This document shows, in pieces, positions 9,601 to 17,327 of a stretch of 34,560 bases of DNA (position 1 is its first letter; each line of letters opens with the position of its first letter). The DNA is from an uncultured Paraglaciecola sp. (lineage in GTDB: Bacteria > Pseudomonadota > Gammaproteobacteria > Enterobacterales > Alteromonadaceae), in NCBI RefSeq assembly GCF_913058035.1, contig NZ_CAJXPA010000029.1, forward strand, positions 1 to 34,560. Direction: 5' to 3'. Position numbers and translations under genes: made by a program. The notes under the pieces were generated by a model. It saw only the letters and a program-made list of their open reading frames with translations, did no database searches and was not told the DNA's origin.

Positions 9601-9758
9601 GAACCGGATAAAGTCATTGATACTTGCACTTTTCGTTGTTCGAATTCAGGAAAAAGATCAACCGGTATTTGGGTAGATACCACGTACAACCCTGACAACA
9701 TTATGACAACTAAGAGTAAATTCGCTGCTACATCATTTTTTGCAAACCAAGCAATCAT
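6639..9758 (-). CDS. RND-family inner-membrane efflux transporter
   Basis: A 1039-residue resistance-nodulation-division pump (AcrB/HAE class). It has an N-terminal membrane helix (residues ~8-28), a large periplasmic loop, a block of helices around 340-530, a second periplasmic loop and a C-terminal helix block (~850-1010). The proton-relay aspartates are visible in TM4 (GIVVDDAIVTGENV), and the second half has the matching SGVVVNDSLVLVD. The membrane adaptor gene lies 12 bases upstream (9771-11126), so the pair is one operon. No TolC-like outer-membrane gene is present; a shared TolC is expected. Start chosen at 9758 because AGGAGT lies eight bases before it. Substrates cannot be inferred. 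No regulator gene is adjacent. Confidence 0.95.
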   Translation of the reverse strand: MIAWFAKNDVAANLLLVVIMLSGLYVVSTQIPVDLFPEFEQRKVQVSMTLSGSSPQELEEGITIKVEEAVQDLEGIRQITSQSREGSASITIDVEEGYDVREILDEVKIRVDGINNFPVDAENLLIQVPQRRRDAIGIVIYGDYDAITLRRLAEDIRDEVANLDAISQAEVGNTLPFEISIEIPELSLRKFDLTLEQVADVIRQNSRDVSAGNLKTQGGDIFIRSRGQAYRASEFADIPIITTQDGSMIKLSDIAIIKDGFEETPLRTRFNGVSAVEVEIFRTGDESIIEVTQAVKDFILEQQTRLPQGLSMDYWRDGSEPIRGRLQTLSTSAWQGALLVIGLLALFLRPSVAFWVCLGIPMSFMGAFLFMPLFDVSLNLMSLFAFILVLGIVVDDAIVTGENVYSHLERGEDPLQAAIKGTQEVAIPVTFGILTTAAAFLPLAFQTGRGSWYAAIPLVIIPVLLFSLIESKLILPAHLKHIKPRVPGKSSRFSKVQQAIARSLEVFIKRFYQPMLAQAMRWRYATWTAMLACLVLIIGSIASGNTKFIFFPRVQSEVATATLVMPAGTAFESTDKIISAMTEHAKTLREKYTDPETNESVIRNIYSISGGRNSTTGRVRIDTVPPEKRNSTVTTGDIVKEWRQLVGQVAGAEQLNYRAEIGGWGGAPLNIELKGRDTDTLAVLADRLKVQLANYAAVSDIEDSLSDGKEELQLELKPEARLLGLDLSQVAQQVRQAVFGFEVQRVQRGREEVRVMVRYPLEARQSIETLEQMMIRIGPNQEVSLWQVANVFPGLSPNTILRVDRQRTVSVTADFDKQNGDLTLVQDEVRSWLELQIVGYPGTSFEMAGEARDQKDSKQGLILGGTALAFLIYILLAIPFKSYSQPLIVMSVIPFGLVGAVIGHWIMGVDLTLLSFMGMLALSGVVVNDSLVLVDYTNRKRKEGMKIKQAVFESGGRRFRPVLLTSLTTFAGLMPLLFEKSTQAQFLIPMAISLGFGILFATLITLFLVPLNYLILEDIKQYFRRYIRDMKSLRPNRSK

Positions 9759-9770
9759 TATTAGTTACTC

Positions 9771-11126
9771 CTAATTCACGGACACTGAAGCACGTTTCGC
9801 ATTGCCTTCAGACGATTTTTCTTGCTGATTTTGTGCCTCTACAAATTCACTTTTATTACCCGGTGGCTTGTCAAGCCCCTCACTGAGTGACTTAACTTTA
9901 GTTCCTTGAGGAAGATTGGCGGTAGGGGTAAGAATTAGACGATCAGTTGCACGTAAACGGCTTAAATTAGATTCACCAATAGTCGTTTGTGATGAAAAAG
10001 ACCCGTCATCCGCTAACGCAGAGACAACGACTGATTTAGCATCTGTCCAAAGTGGTGTCACTTTACGCTTTTTTAATAAGCCCTCATCAGCCACGCTTAC
10101 CACAAAATTTTGCGAAACGGCTCTTCTGGGGATGACGTAAACATCTTTTAATAAACGGCCCTCTATTTTAGCGCTTAGAAACTGACCTATACGGATTGCT
10201 GGACGTTGCTCATTTCGAATAAAGGGTTCATTAATTTGAGCCACCACATACAACATTCGAGTTGCCGGATCGAATACCCCTTCGCTTCTCACAATTTCAC
10301 CTTGCCATTGATAGGTGCGCGACCCAAATTCACCGCTTAATAGAACTTTTGGACGCGCTTGTATTGTGCCATTATCCTCGGGGATCATTAAGTGTTGCAG
10401 ATCTGCAATTTTCACGGGTAAACGGACTTCAACAACGTCAGTACCATAAATATCAGCTATCGTTTGAGTGGGGTTCACTACTTGACCAATGTCAACCATC
10501 TGTTGAAGCACTTTACCATCAAAAGGTGCTCTAATTTGCGTACGCTCGAGGTCTAGCCTAGCGTTTGTGAGGCGAGCTTTAGACGCTTGCAAAGCCGCTT
10601 TTGCTGCCGCGACTTGTGGTTTTCGTAATGCCAGAAGCTGTGCTGCATCATTATTAGGACGTTCGTTCCACTCTTGAGCCGCTAAGTCCGCCTGTGCGAC
10701 TTCTTGTAAATAACGCACTTCTGCATCTGCGACTACCGAGGCAGCAACATCAACGGCGACTCGAAAATTTCGATCATCTAAGTGAACCAACACGTCACCT
10801 TGAGAAAACGCCCCACCCGAACGTATATTGGGAGACACCTTTATAACCTTTCCACTCACCTCTGCTGCCAATTGTGTTCTGGTCAGCGACTCAGCAGTTC
10901 CGTATGAATCGATCCAGGCGGCAAAATCTTGTTGCTGTAAGGACGCAATCTCAACCACCACGTTGGGTGCCTCACCGCCACCCCATTTTCGCGTTTGAGG
11001 TTTACTGCTAAACAATGAAGAAAGCACACCTACTGTTATGGCAATGATGATGATACTGACAATAATGTGTGCAACCCAATGCACTTTCTTGTTGTAAACA
11101 TTATTGGAATCGTCCTGCTGATCCAT
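9771..11126 (-). CDS. RND periplasmic adaptor (membrane fusion protein, HlyD/AcrA type)
   Basis: A 451-residue adaptor linking the RND pump to an outer-membrane channel. A cytoplasmic N-terminus is followed by one membrane anchor (residues ~16-38, with IIVSIIIIAITVGVLSSLF), so it is anchored by a helix, not by lipidation. The lipoyl-like half-motifs are visible (AEVSGKVIKVSPN near 85 and TQIRAPFDGKVLQQ near 195), with a coiled-coil hairpin rich in alanine between them (~115-190). A beta-barrel and a membrane-proximal domain follow, then a hydrophilic, glutamine/serine-rich tail that is probably disordered. The start ATG has GGAG six bases upstream. It is first in a two-gene operon with the pump. 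Confidence 0.93.
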   Translation of the reverse strand: MDQQDDSNNVYNKKVHWVAHIIVSIIIIAITVGVLSSLFSSKPQTRKWGGGEAPNVVVEIASLQQQDFAAWIDSYGTAESLTRTQLAAEVSGKVIKVSPNIRSGGAFSQGDVLVHLDDRNFRVAVDVAASVVADAEVRYLQEVAQADLAAQEWNERPNNDAAQLLALRKPQVAAAKAALQASKARLTNARLDLERTQIRAPFDGKVLQQMVDIGQVVNPTQTIADIYGTDVVEVRLPVKIADLQHLMIPEDNGTIQARPKVLLSGEFGSRTYQWQGEIVRSEGVFDPATRMLYVVAQINEPFIRNEQRPAIRIGQFLSAKIEGRLLKDVYVIPRRAVSQNFVVSVADEGLLKKRKVTPLWTDAKSVVVSALADDGSFSSQTTIGESNLSRLRATDRLILTPTANLPQGTKVKSLSEGLDKPPGNKSEFVEAQNQQEKSSEGNAKRASVSVN

Positions 11127-11451
11127 TTGGTTCTCCGTCTATCGCATTTAGTAGGTTTATGAAAAAGATGATAAAATTTGAAAACAGCTTGATAAAAAAT
11201 AAGCTACGCATTCATTATTTTAACCATCATTATCCTCTGATAGTAATGACTATATAAAAATTTGCTAATAGATATCGTAACGAACTGTTACGTGATCAAT
11301 GGGTTTTTAGACTATTTATTTTAAAACTTCGTCAATTTTTATGACGCTAATAAGTCCGACCTCACACGTAAAGCCTATGAGACCTGAAAATGTTAATCAT
11401 ATGGACCATTAAATATGACCAACATCAATCTAAATGCAGCATCACACTTCA
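11127..11451. other. Divergent intergenic region, no gene seen
   Basis: AT-rich DNA between the RND operon (minus) and the cobalamin operon (plus). It should hold the RND operon promoter, but I cannot place it with confidence. No open frame with a credible start, no RNA gene and no strong hairpin was seen. Confidence 0.5.
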
Positions 11452-11480
11452 TTGACTTTTAAATTAAACATCCGCAAAAT
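11452..11480 (+). promoter_or_regulatory. Candidate sigma-70 promoter of the cobalamin-uptake operon
   Basis: TTGACT at 11452-11457 matches five of six -35 bases. CAAAAT at 11475-11480, 17 bases later, matches four of six -10 bases. Transcription would start near 11487, just before the riboswitch, which is where a promoter is needed. The -10 match is modest. Confidence 0.4.
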
Positions 11481-11514
11481 TGTTCCATAAATTGCTCAGG
11501 TGCTCTTTTCAACC

Positions 11515-11680
11515 AAAATTTATGGTGTGAAAAACAAGAGATAATCGGGAAGTTAGTGCAACACACAAGTGTTTAAGTTTAAGTCTAACGCTGCCCCCGC
11601 AACGGTGATGCTGAATATCAGTTAAGCCCGGAGACCGGCCTGTCAATATGTTACAAATTATAGTGCGGTGGGCGCTAGGA
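11515..11680 (+). ncRNA. Cobalamin (adenosylcobalamin/B12) riboswitch aptamer
   Basis: The conserved core is clear: GCTGCCCCCGCAACGGTGA at 11590-11608, and the B12-box-like AGCCCGGAGACCGGCCTGTC at 11624-11643. Upstream, ATAATCGGGAAGTTAGTGCA is the usual entry to the four-way junction. Downstream, TAGTGC (11661-11666) pairs with GCGCTA (11672-11677) around the loop GGTGG; this fits the P13 hairpin whose loop kisses the C-rich L5 loop to lock the ligand-bound state. Cobalamin binding normally represses the downstream gene. The aptamer lies 85 bases before a BtuB-like receptor gene, exactly the family's usual target. The outer limits are approximate. Confidence 0.94.
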
Positions 11681-11742
11681 ATTGTTCTGAAACCTCGATA
11701 CTTAAAATTATGTTTATTTAGGTAGAGTTTCGTCGTTCCTAT

Positions 11743-11762
11743 CGTCCTCGCTCCAGAGGCCG
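11743..11762 (+). promoter_or_regulatory. Hairpin that hides the ribosome binding site (expression platform)
   Basis: CCTC at 11746-11749 can pair with GAGG at 11756-11759 around a six-base loop, extended by CG (11743-11744) with CG (11761-11762) across one mismatch. GAGG is the only good ribosome binding site for the ATG at 11765, five bases away. Together with the upstream cobalamin aptamer and the lack of a terminator with a T-run, this suggests control of translation initiation. Confidence 0.6.
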
Positions 11763-11764
11763 AC

Positions 11765-13795
11765 ATGTTTCAAGCAAAATACTCTACTTTATTATTCATG
11801 TGCTTTTTATTCACGCGCTTTTTTTACCTTACATGTGTAAATGCTAGCGAGCACCCAGAGAAAACGGTTGAGGTGCTGACTGTTTATGACAATACCGCTC
11901 TTTTTTCAAGTCATTACCAGATATTAACCCGTGAAGACTTCATTAACACCTCACAAACCCTGTCTGACATATTACAGGCTGTTAATGGCTTGCAGATCCG
12001 CCAAATTGGTGGGCTAGGTAATCCTGTTTCAGTTTCTATTCGTGGTTCAAGTAGTAAACAAGTTCAACTATTTATTGACGGTCAACTGGTCAACGATAGT
12101 CAATTTGGTGGTTTTGATCTAAACCAAATACCCACGGAACAAATTCAGAGTATTGAAATCAGTAAGAATCAAGCGATAGGAGTAGGCTCTACGCCCATTG
12201 GAGGAGTGATTAGAATTAATACCTACAACCCTAACAAAGACAAGTTAAAACTCAGCCTATCTCTTGGCTCATTTAATCATAAACAGCTCAACCTGCTGTA
12301 TAACAAAGCGTTTCAGTCAAATAACTTATCTGTAGGTGGCAGTTACCTTAAAACTGATAATGATTATGAGTACCCAGTGCCTCAAAGTTTTACCAGCAGT
12401 AATGAGTCCAGTATAGAACCTTTGGGTAACAATCAGTTTGAGAAAAAAAATGTCTATTTGAATAATCAGTTGTCATTCGGCGCTCATAAGATCCGTATCA
12501 CGGCACAATATAATGAACAAGAAAAAGCCCTTCCAAACTACCAAAATAATACGCCAGAAAATGCATCGAGCCTCTCATCAGACACTTGGCGTTTGAGTTA
12601 TCGTCACAATATATACACTAACCTTAAATGGCTGAACAACGTCGAATTTGAAGCTTATCAAGAAGATAAAGCAGAGCAATATTTAGATGTTTTGGCTGAC
12701 GTTAAACGCTTAGATGCCAACTATGACACCACAAAAACTCATGCAGACCTGATATCCTTTTTTGTTTTTGATAACAAATACGGTGACACAGCTTTTAGCC
12801 CTTTTATAGAGTTAAACAAACAACATTTTGATTCCCTTAGTTTTGATAATAATGGTCAAATAAACTGCAATGGGATCAGTAGCTGCGATGTCATAGCAAA
12901 ACAAACACAGTGGTTATTTGGGTCTAGGTTTGAGTGGCAGCAAAATAATGGGCCACTATCCGCCTATTCATTACTGACTCAGTTAAACGAAAAGAATCAA
13001 AATATCTCGGTGAATCAGCCTGATGCAAAGACATTTAAAAGCGAACACGATCATCAAACTCAAGAATTTGGGGTGGTGTATCGGGGCTCTCAGATAAAAG
13101 CCGAATTGATCGCCAGCAACGGCATCCGCACACCCACTTTGTTTGAACTTTTTGGTGATAGAGGCTTATTTAAGGGTAGTGAAAAGTTATTACCTGAACA
13201 AGCTAAAACGCTGAGTGTAGGCCTTGCATATAATAGTCAAGTAGCGCAGATGAGCTACTCATTTAATGCCGCGGTTTATCATCAACAATCAGATAATGCC
13301 ATAGTGGCTATTTTTAATAGCAGTGGTGTGGGTGCCTATAAAAATGTGAGTAACGCCACTCTAAATGGGCTGGAGCTAGAAACAAAATTAACGATATCTC
13401 CAGCCCTTAGCCTAAATCTACAAGCTAACATTATCGATAGCCAAACCAACTCTGTAATAAAATCGTTCAATAATAAAAAATTACCCGGTATTTATCACCA
13501 ACAATACAGTGTGTCGGTTAACTACCAATTTAACCCACAGTGGAAAATTCACATACGTAATACGCTAGACAAAGACTTGTACTTTAATCGCGCCAATATT
13601 TTCGAGTCAACGAATGGACAAGCAGGCAAACCTGCGCAACGTCGACTAACAGATATTCAACTCGGCTACACAAGTGGAATTTACGGTCTCAATCTAAATT
13701 TGAATAACCTCTTTAGTCAGCAATATCAAGATTTAGCTAACCGTCCAGCTCAAGGGCGAAGTATCCAATTTAAAATCTCAATACAAGGCATATAA
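11765..13795 (+). CDS. btuB: TonB-dependent outer-membrane receptor, BtuB-like
   Basis: A 676-residue outer-membrane receptor for active cobalamin uptake. It has a signal peptide (residues 1-27, hydrophobic run then VNAS), a TonB-box-like TVEVLTVY at 34-41, and a plug domain (~45-155) with SVSIRGSSSKQVQLFIDG and IGGVIRINT. The barrel extends to the C-terminus, including the receptor signature GIRTPTLFELFGDRG and an aromatic/hydrophobic last strand (QFKISIQGI). The length fits BtuB (~600-700). Substrate assignment rests on the cobalamin riboswitch directly upstream, as well as on the overall BtuB-like build. Energy comes from TonB-ExbB-ExbD encoded elsewhere. The next gene starts on the base after the stop codon, so the two are co-translated. 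No periplasmic BtuF or BtuCD genes are here. Confidence 0.93.
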   Translation: MFQAKYSTLLFMCFLFTRFFYLTCVNASEHPEKTVEVLTVYDNTALFSSHYQILTREDFINTSQTLSDILQAVNGLQIRQIGGLGNPVSVSIRGSSSKQVQLFIDGQLVNDSQFGGFDLNQIPTEQIQSIEISKNQAIGVGSTPIGGVIRINTYNPNKDKLKLSLSLGSFNHKQLNLLYNKAFQSNNLSVGGSYLKTDNDYEYPVPQSFTSSNESSIEPLGNNQFEKKNVYLNNQLSFGAHKIRITAQYNEQEKALPNYQNNTPENASSLSSDTWRLSYRHNIYTNLKWLNNVEFEAYQEDKAEQYLDVLADVKRLDANYDTTKTHADLISFFVFDNKYGDTAFSPFIELNKQHFDSLSFDNNGQINCNGISSCDVIAKQTQWLFGSRFEWQQNNGPLSAYSLLTQLNEKNQNISVNQPDAKTFKSEHDHQTQEFGVVYRGSQIKAELIASNGIRTPTLFELFGDRGLFKGSEKLLPEQAKTLSVGLAYNSQVAQMSYSFNAAVYHQQSDNAIVAIFNSSGVGAYKNVSNATLNGLELETKLTISPALSLNLQANIIDSQTNSVIKSFNNKKLPGIYHQQYSVSVNYQFNPQWKIHIRNTLDKDLYFNRANIFESTNGQAGKPAQRRLTDIQLGYTSGIYGLNLNLNNLFSQQYQDLANRPAQGRSIQFKISIQGI

Positions 13796-15271
13796 ATGTT
13801 AACACTATTCAAAAAAAACGCGCTTACAGTAGCGCTAATAGGTACCTTATCAATTTTAGGGGGGTGTAGCAGTGATAGTAATGACGCCCCGAAACTATCT
13901 GGTAGTAGGTTAGTCACCGTAGCTGAAAATACCACAGTGGTGAGTCAATACACGGCAACTGACGACGAAAATAGGTTAACCTTCGCCATCACTGGCGCTG
14001 ACCAGCAACTTTTTGTTGTAAACAATACAGGTGCAGTGGAATTTATCAGCGCACCTGATTTTGAGAATGGTGATACTGGTCCTTATAACATAACAGTCAC
14101 TGTATCAGACGCTCAAGGTTTGACCGACTCTATAGATGTGACTGTGAACGTGGGAGATGTATTAGATACCCCCTCAATGGCGTTGGTTCAAACGATAGCC
14201 GCTGACTTTTCAAGTTCACAAGTTGCTTATTTAGACTATGCAGCACAGACGGTTGATGATGGTTTTTATGCTAAGACTCAATCTGACTACACCATCAGTG
14301 TGTATCTAAACAATGTGTATCATATTGGTCGCTTTTTTATTGATACCATCAGTAAATATATTGTGCTGAATGCGAGTACTGAAATCTGGTCTTATTCAAC
14401 TCAAGACGACTTAGACTCAACCACCAGAAATCCTTATACATTAGTGTCTCTCAGTGCAGAAAAAGCGTATTTGATACGTTATGGTTCAGATAAAATCTGG
14501 ATTGTTAACCCACAAGCTACAGATTTTGATAGTTTCAAAATTGGTGAAATTAACTTAGCAAGCTATGTGCCTGACAACAATACAGCTGGTACACCCAGTC
14601 CATCTGCAGCGGTAGTCAATGATGGTAAGTTATTTGTTGTTATGCAGCGCTTAGATGATAATTTTGGCAGCTCTAACGCAGTTTATTTAGCCGTATTTGA
14701 TACAGTTACCGACAGCGAAATTGAAACCAATACAGATACTAGTGATAGCGTAATGGGTATTCCTTTGCTTGGTTTAAATCCTTTAGAACATAGTGTTAGA
14801 GCATTTAAGGATAAGGTGTACATTACGTCTCGCAACTCATTCTCAGCTATTAGCGTAGACCAAAGTTTGATTGAGGAAGTGGATGCGAATGACTTCAGTT
14901 TAAGTACGGTATTAAGTGCAGCAGACATCAACGACAATACCACAAAGTACATTCAATCTTCGGCCATCGTCTCTGCACAACAAGGATATTTTTATGCAAA
15001 CGAAACTTTTTTTGCCCCTTATCGTGAAGAGTCAACATTGTATCAATTCAACCCAAGCACAGGTGAAATCAGTAATGAAACCGTGCTTAATATAGAGACT
15101 AATAGCATCGGTTTTATCGACGTCGATGCTGCAGGTTTCTTATGGGTAAGTGTGCTAGAAAATGCAGCACCAGGGGTCGAAATTATTGATACTGAAACCA
15201 ACTTACCGTTAATCAATCGTTTAGAAACACAATTAAATCCTGGTGTTATTCGTTTTATCGAAGACTTTTAA
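13796..15271 (+). CDS. Outer-membrane lipoprotein, cadherin-like domain plus predicted beta-propeller; candidate cobalamin-capture partner
   Basis: A 491-residue lipoprotein: hydrophobic signal, lipobox LGGC with lipidated C24 and Ser at +2 (outer-membrane sorting). Residues ~32-120 resemble a cadherin-like repeat (VAENTTVV, ATDDEN, APDFENG, VTVSDAQG), the acidic motifs being typical calcium ligands. Residues ~125-491 consist of repeated beta-rich blocks (KAYLIRYGSDKIWIVN, DGKLFVVMQRLDDNFG, GFLWVSVLENAAPGVEIIDT) as in YncE-like propellers. It begins immediately after the btuB-like stop codon (AAGG within the receptor's last codons serves as ribosome binding site) and shares the riboswitch. 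Known family parallel: BtuG, a surface propeller lipoprotein binding cobalamin on BtuB in Bacteroides. That this protein does the same is inference. No enzyme motif is visible. Confidence 0.82.
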   Translation: MLTLFKKNALTVALIGTLSILGGCSSDSNDAPKLSGSRLVTVAENTTVVSQYTATDDENRLTFAITGADQQLFVVNNTGAVEFISAPDFENGDTGPYNITVTVSDAQGLTDSIDVTVNVGDVLDTPSMALVQTIAADFSSSQVAYLDYAAQTVDDGFYAKTQSDYTISVYLNNVYHIGRFFIDTISKYIVLNASTEIWSYSTQDDLDSTTRNPYTLVSLSAEKAYLIRYGSDKIWIVNPQATDFDSFKIGEINLASYVPDNNTAGTPSPSAAVVNDGKLFVVMQRLDDNFGSSNAVYLAVFDTVTDSEIETNTDTSDSVMGIPLLGLNPLEHSVRAFKDKVYITSRNSFSAISVDQSLIEEVDANDFSLSTVLSAADINDNTTKYIQSSAIVSAQQGYFYANETFFAPYREESTLYQFNPSTGEISNETVLNIETNSIGFIDVDAAGFLWVSVLENAAPGVEIIDTETNLPLINRLETQLNPGVIRFIEDF

Positions 15272-15842
15272 TCTATTCCGCATAGCAGAGTCTCCTTTAT
15301 TTTGTGGTTCAAGTACTCTAATGCCATAGAGAACAGACACTTCACCATATAAAGGAGGACAAGCTAGAAGCGTTGAATAATGGATAGAAAAAGAACCAGT
15401 AACAGGCTATGCATAAGCTAGCCTCTTATTTTGTTATACTTAAATACCTTATTAAACTTATCAATTTTTGACCTGCTGCAAAATTTCAAGTTTGCCTAGA
15501 CGCGAAGCACATCAATATTATTAATTATGTATTATTCTTAGTTCTTCATTTGTGTGTGGCGACGGCGGCTTCTCTCTCAGCCGTGATCCAGAGGCTCTAA
15601 CATCAGTCTTTTACCATCACTGTTTACTACTTTTACCTATTGACTGTATTTAACAATTCAATAACGGCTCTTTAAGCACAAAGAGCCGTTATTAGTGTGA
15701 CTCAAACACTTTGAATCCAAAACTCTGCCAAGTAGTACGGCTTTTTCTAGTTATAACATTATCCATTATCGAAGTTGATTGGTAACCAAATAGCAGGCAT
15801 AGTGCCCGCGCTATTCACCCCCTACTATTAGTGAGCTAATCT
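15272..15842. other. Intergenic region without a gene, containing a strong hairpin
   Basis: A 571-base stretch between the cobalamin operon and betB. Plus-strand TTTTTGACC near 15462-15470 could be a -35 box, and ACGGC/GCCGT (around 15562-15583) can form a small hairpin, so a small RNA ending at the hairpin at 15660-15693 is possible but unproven. No open frame with a credible start was found, and no betI-type repressor gene is present upstream of betB. Confidence 0.45.
15660..15693. terminator. Perfect 14-bp inverted repeat, terminator-like
   Basis: AATAACGGCTCTTT (15660-15673) pairs perfectly with AAAGAGCCGTTATT (15680-15693) around the loop AAGCAC. It is followed by AGTGTG, not by a T-run, so it is not a standard intrinsic terminator on either strand. 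It lies about 390 bases after the lipoprotein stop and 150 bases before betB. It could end a small transcript or act as an operator. Confidence 0.6.
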
Positions 15843-17318
15843 ATGACGTCACACCATCCTCTCCCAATTTACCAAAACTTTGTGAATGGCCAATATCTTA
15901 GCAATCAAAGTGATGAAACATTTGATGTGATAAATCCTGCCACAGGCAAGGTGATTTATCAGGTTGAAGTGGCTGATGATTTTATTCAAAAACATGCTAT
16001 CGACAGTGCACAACAGGGCTTTGCCATTTGGTCAAACATGACTGGCATAGAACGCAGCAGAATATTATTAAAAGCGGTAGCCTTATTAAGAGAAAAAAAT
16101 GATGAGTTAGCTGTAATAGAGGTTGCTGACACAGGTAAACCATGGCAAGAAGCCAGTGTGGTAGATGTTGTATCTGGAACGGATGCGATTGAATTTTTTG
16201 CAGGCCTTGCCCCAGCAATTGAAGGTAATCAACAGCAAGTAGGTGAGGATTTTTATTACACTCGACCTGAACCACTTGGCGTATGTGCTGGTATAGGTGC
16301 TTGGAATTACCCAATACAAATTGCTTGCTGGAAAGCGGCTCCTGCTCTTGCATGTGGCAACGCGATGATATTTAAACCTTCAGAAGAAACACCACTAGGT
16401 GCATTGAAGCTTGCTGAGATTTTCATTCAAGCTGGAGTACCTGAAGGTGTGTTTAACGTTATTCAAGGCGACGGCAAAGTGGGCTCTTGGCTCAGTCATC
16501 ATCCAGATATTGCTAAAGTCTCTTTTACTGGTGAAGTCGGCACAGGTAAAAAAGTGATGACAGGAGCAGCCACTTCGCTCAAAGAAGTGACAATGGAGCT
16601 TGGCGGTAAATCACCATTAATTATCTTTAATGATGCAGATATCGATAATGCTGTATCTGCGGCAATGCTTGGTAATTTTTATACCCAGGGAGAAGTATGT
16701 ACCAATGCCACACGAGTATTTGTGCAGAAAGACATTTATCCTGTATTCATTGAGAAATTACATCATCGTGTTAAAGCCAACATCATAGCTGGCGACCCCA
16801 TGCATCCAGATACCAATTTTGGTGCACTTATCTCCAAAAAACATCAAGAATTAGTGCTTAGCTATATTGAAATAGGTAAAGCAGAAGGGGCCACTTTGTT
16901 ATGTGGAGGAGAAGCGTTACAACCTAAAAGCGCACCCGATGGCTACTTTGTTGCACCTACCGTGTTTACTGATTGTGAAGACAGCATGCGAATTTGTCGC
17001 GAAGAAATATTTGGACCTGTAATGGCGGTACTGACGTTTGAAAATGAAGATGAAGTGATTGCACGTGCCAACAATACTCACTTAGGCTTAGCTGCAGGTA
17101 TATTTACCCAAGATATTAACCGTGCGCATCGCGTAATCCATCAAATTCAAGCAGGTATATGCTGGATCAATAGTTATGGATTATCACCTGTTGAAATGCC
17201 TGTTGGTGGTTACAAACAATCAGGAATAGGCCGCGAAAATGGCTTAGCAACACTTAAACAATATACTCAGTTAAAATCGGTGTATGTGGGTTTACAACTT
17301 TTAGATAGTCCGTTTTAG
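15843..17318 (+). CDS. betB: Betaine-aldehyde dehydrogenase
   Basis: A 491-residue NAD(P)-dependent aldehyde dehydrogenase, the second step of choline to glycine betaine, an osmoprotectant pathway in the cytoplasm. Catalytic residues are all present: N155 (GAWNYP), E252 (MELGGKSP) and the nucleophile C286 (GEVCTNATR). The Rossmann segment ([12 protein letters not shown]) is at ~228-240 and the C-terminal motif [19 protein letters not shown] is typical of BetB. The length matches the family. The betA gene starts 9 bases after its stop, which secures the assignment. The ribosome binding site is weak (GTGAG upstream of the ATG). The repressor gene betI, common at the head of such operons, is absent. 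Confidence 0.96.
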   Translation: MTSHHPLPIYQNFVNGQYLSNQSDETFDVINPATGKVIYQVEVADDFIQKHAIDSAQQGFAIWSNMTGIERSRILLKAVALLREKNDELAVIEVADTGKPWQEASVVDVVSGTDAIEFFAGLAPAIEGNQQQVGEDFYYTRPEPLGVCAGIGAWNYPIQIACWKAAPALACGNAMIFKPSEETPLGALKLAEIFIQAGVPEGVFNVIQGDGKVGSWLSHHPDIAKVSFTGEVGTGKKVMTGAATSLKEVTMELGGKSPLIIFNDADIDNAVSAAMLGNFYTQGEVCTNATRVFVQKDIYPVFIEKLHHRVKANIIAGDPMHPDTNFGALISKKHQELVLSYIEIGKAEGATLLCGGEALQPKSAPDGYFVAPTVFTDCEDSMRICREEIFGPVMAVLTFENEDEVIARANNTHLGLAAGIFTQDINRAHRVIHQIQAGICWINSYGLSPVEMPVGGYKQSGIGRENGLATLKQYTQLKSVYVGLQLLDSPF

Positions 17319-17327
17319 AGGCCATTA

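Noticed and set aside
7361-10534. Several plus-strand open frames opposite the RND and adaptor genes
   Set aside because: They are antisense shadows of strongly supported coding regions without independent signals.
11509-11766. Minus-strand open frame of 85 codons over the cobalamin riboswitch
   Set aside because: It lies antisense to highly conserved RNA structure, which explains the open frame; no ribosome binding site or known protein pattern.
15575-15582. GGCTGAGA on the minus strand, resembling part of a thiamine-pyrophosphate riboswitch
   Set aside because: The other conserved blocks of that riboswitch are missing and no thiamine gene follows on the minus strand.
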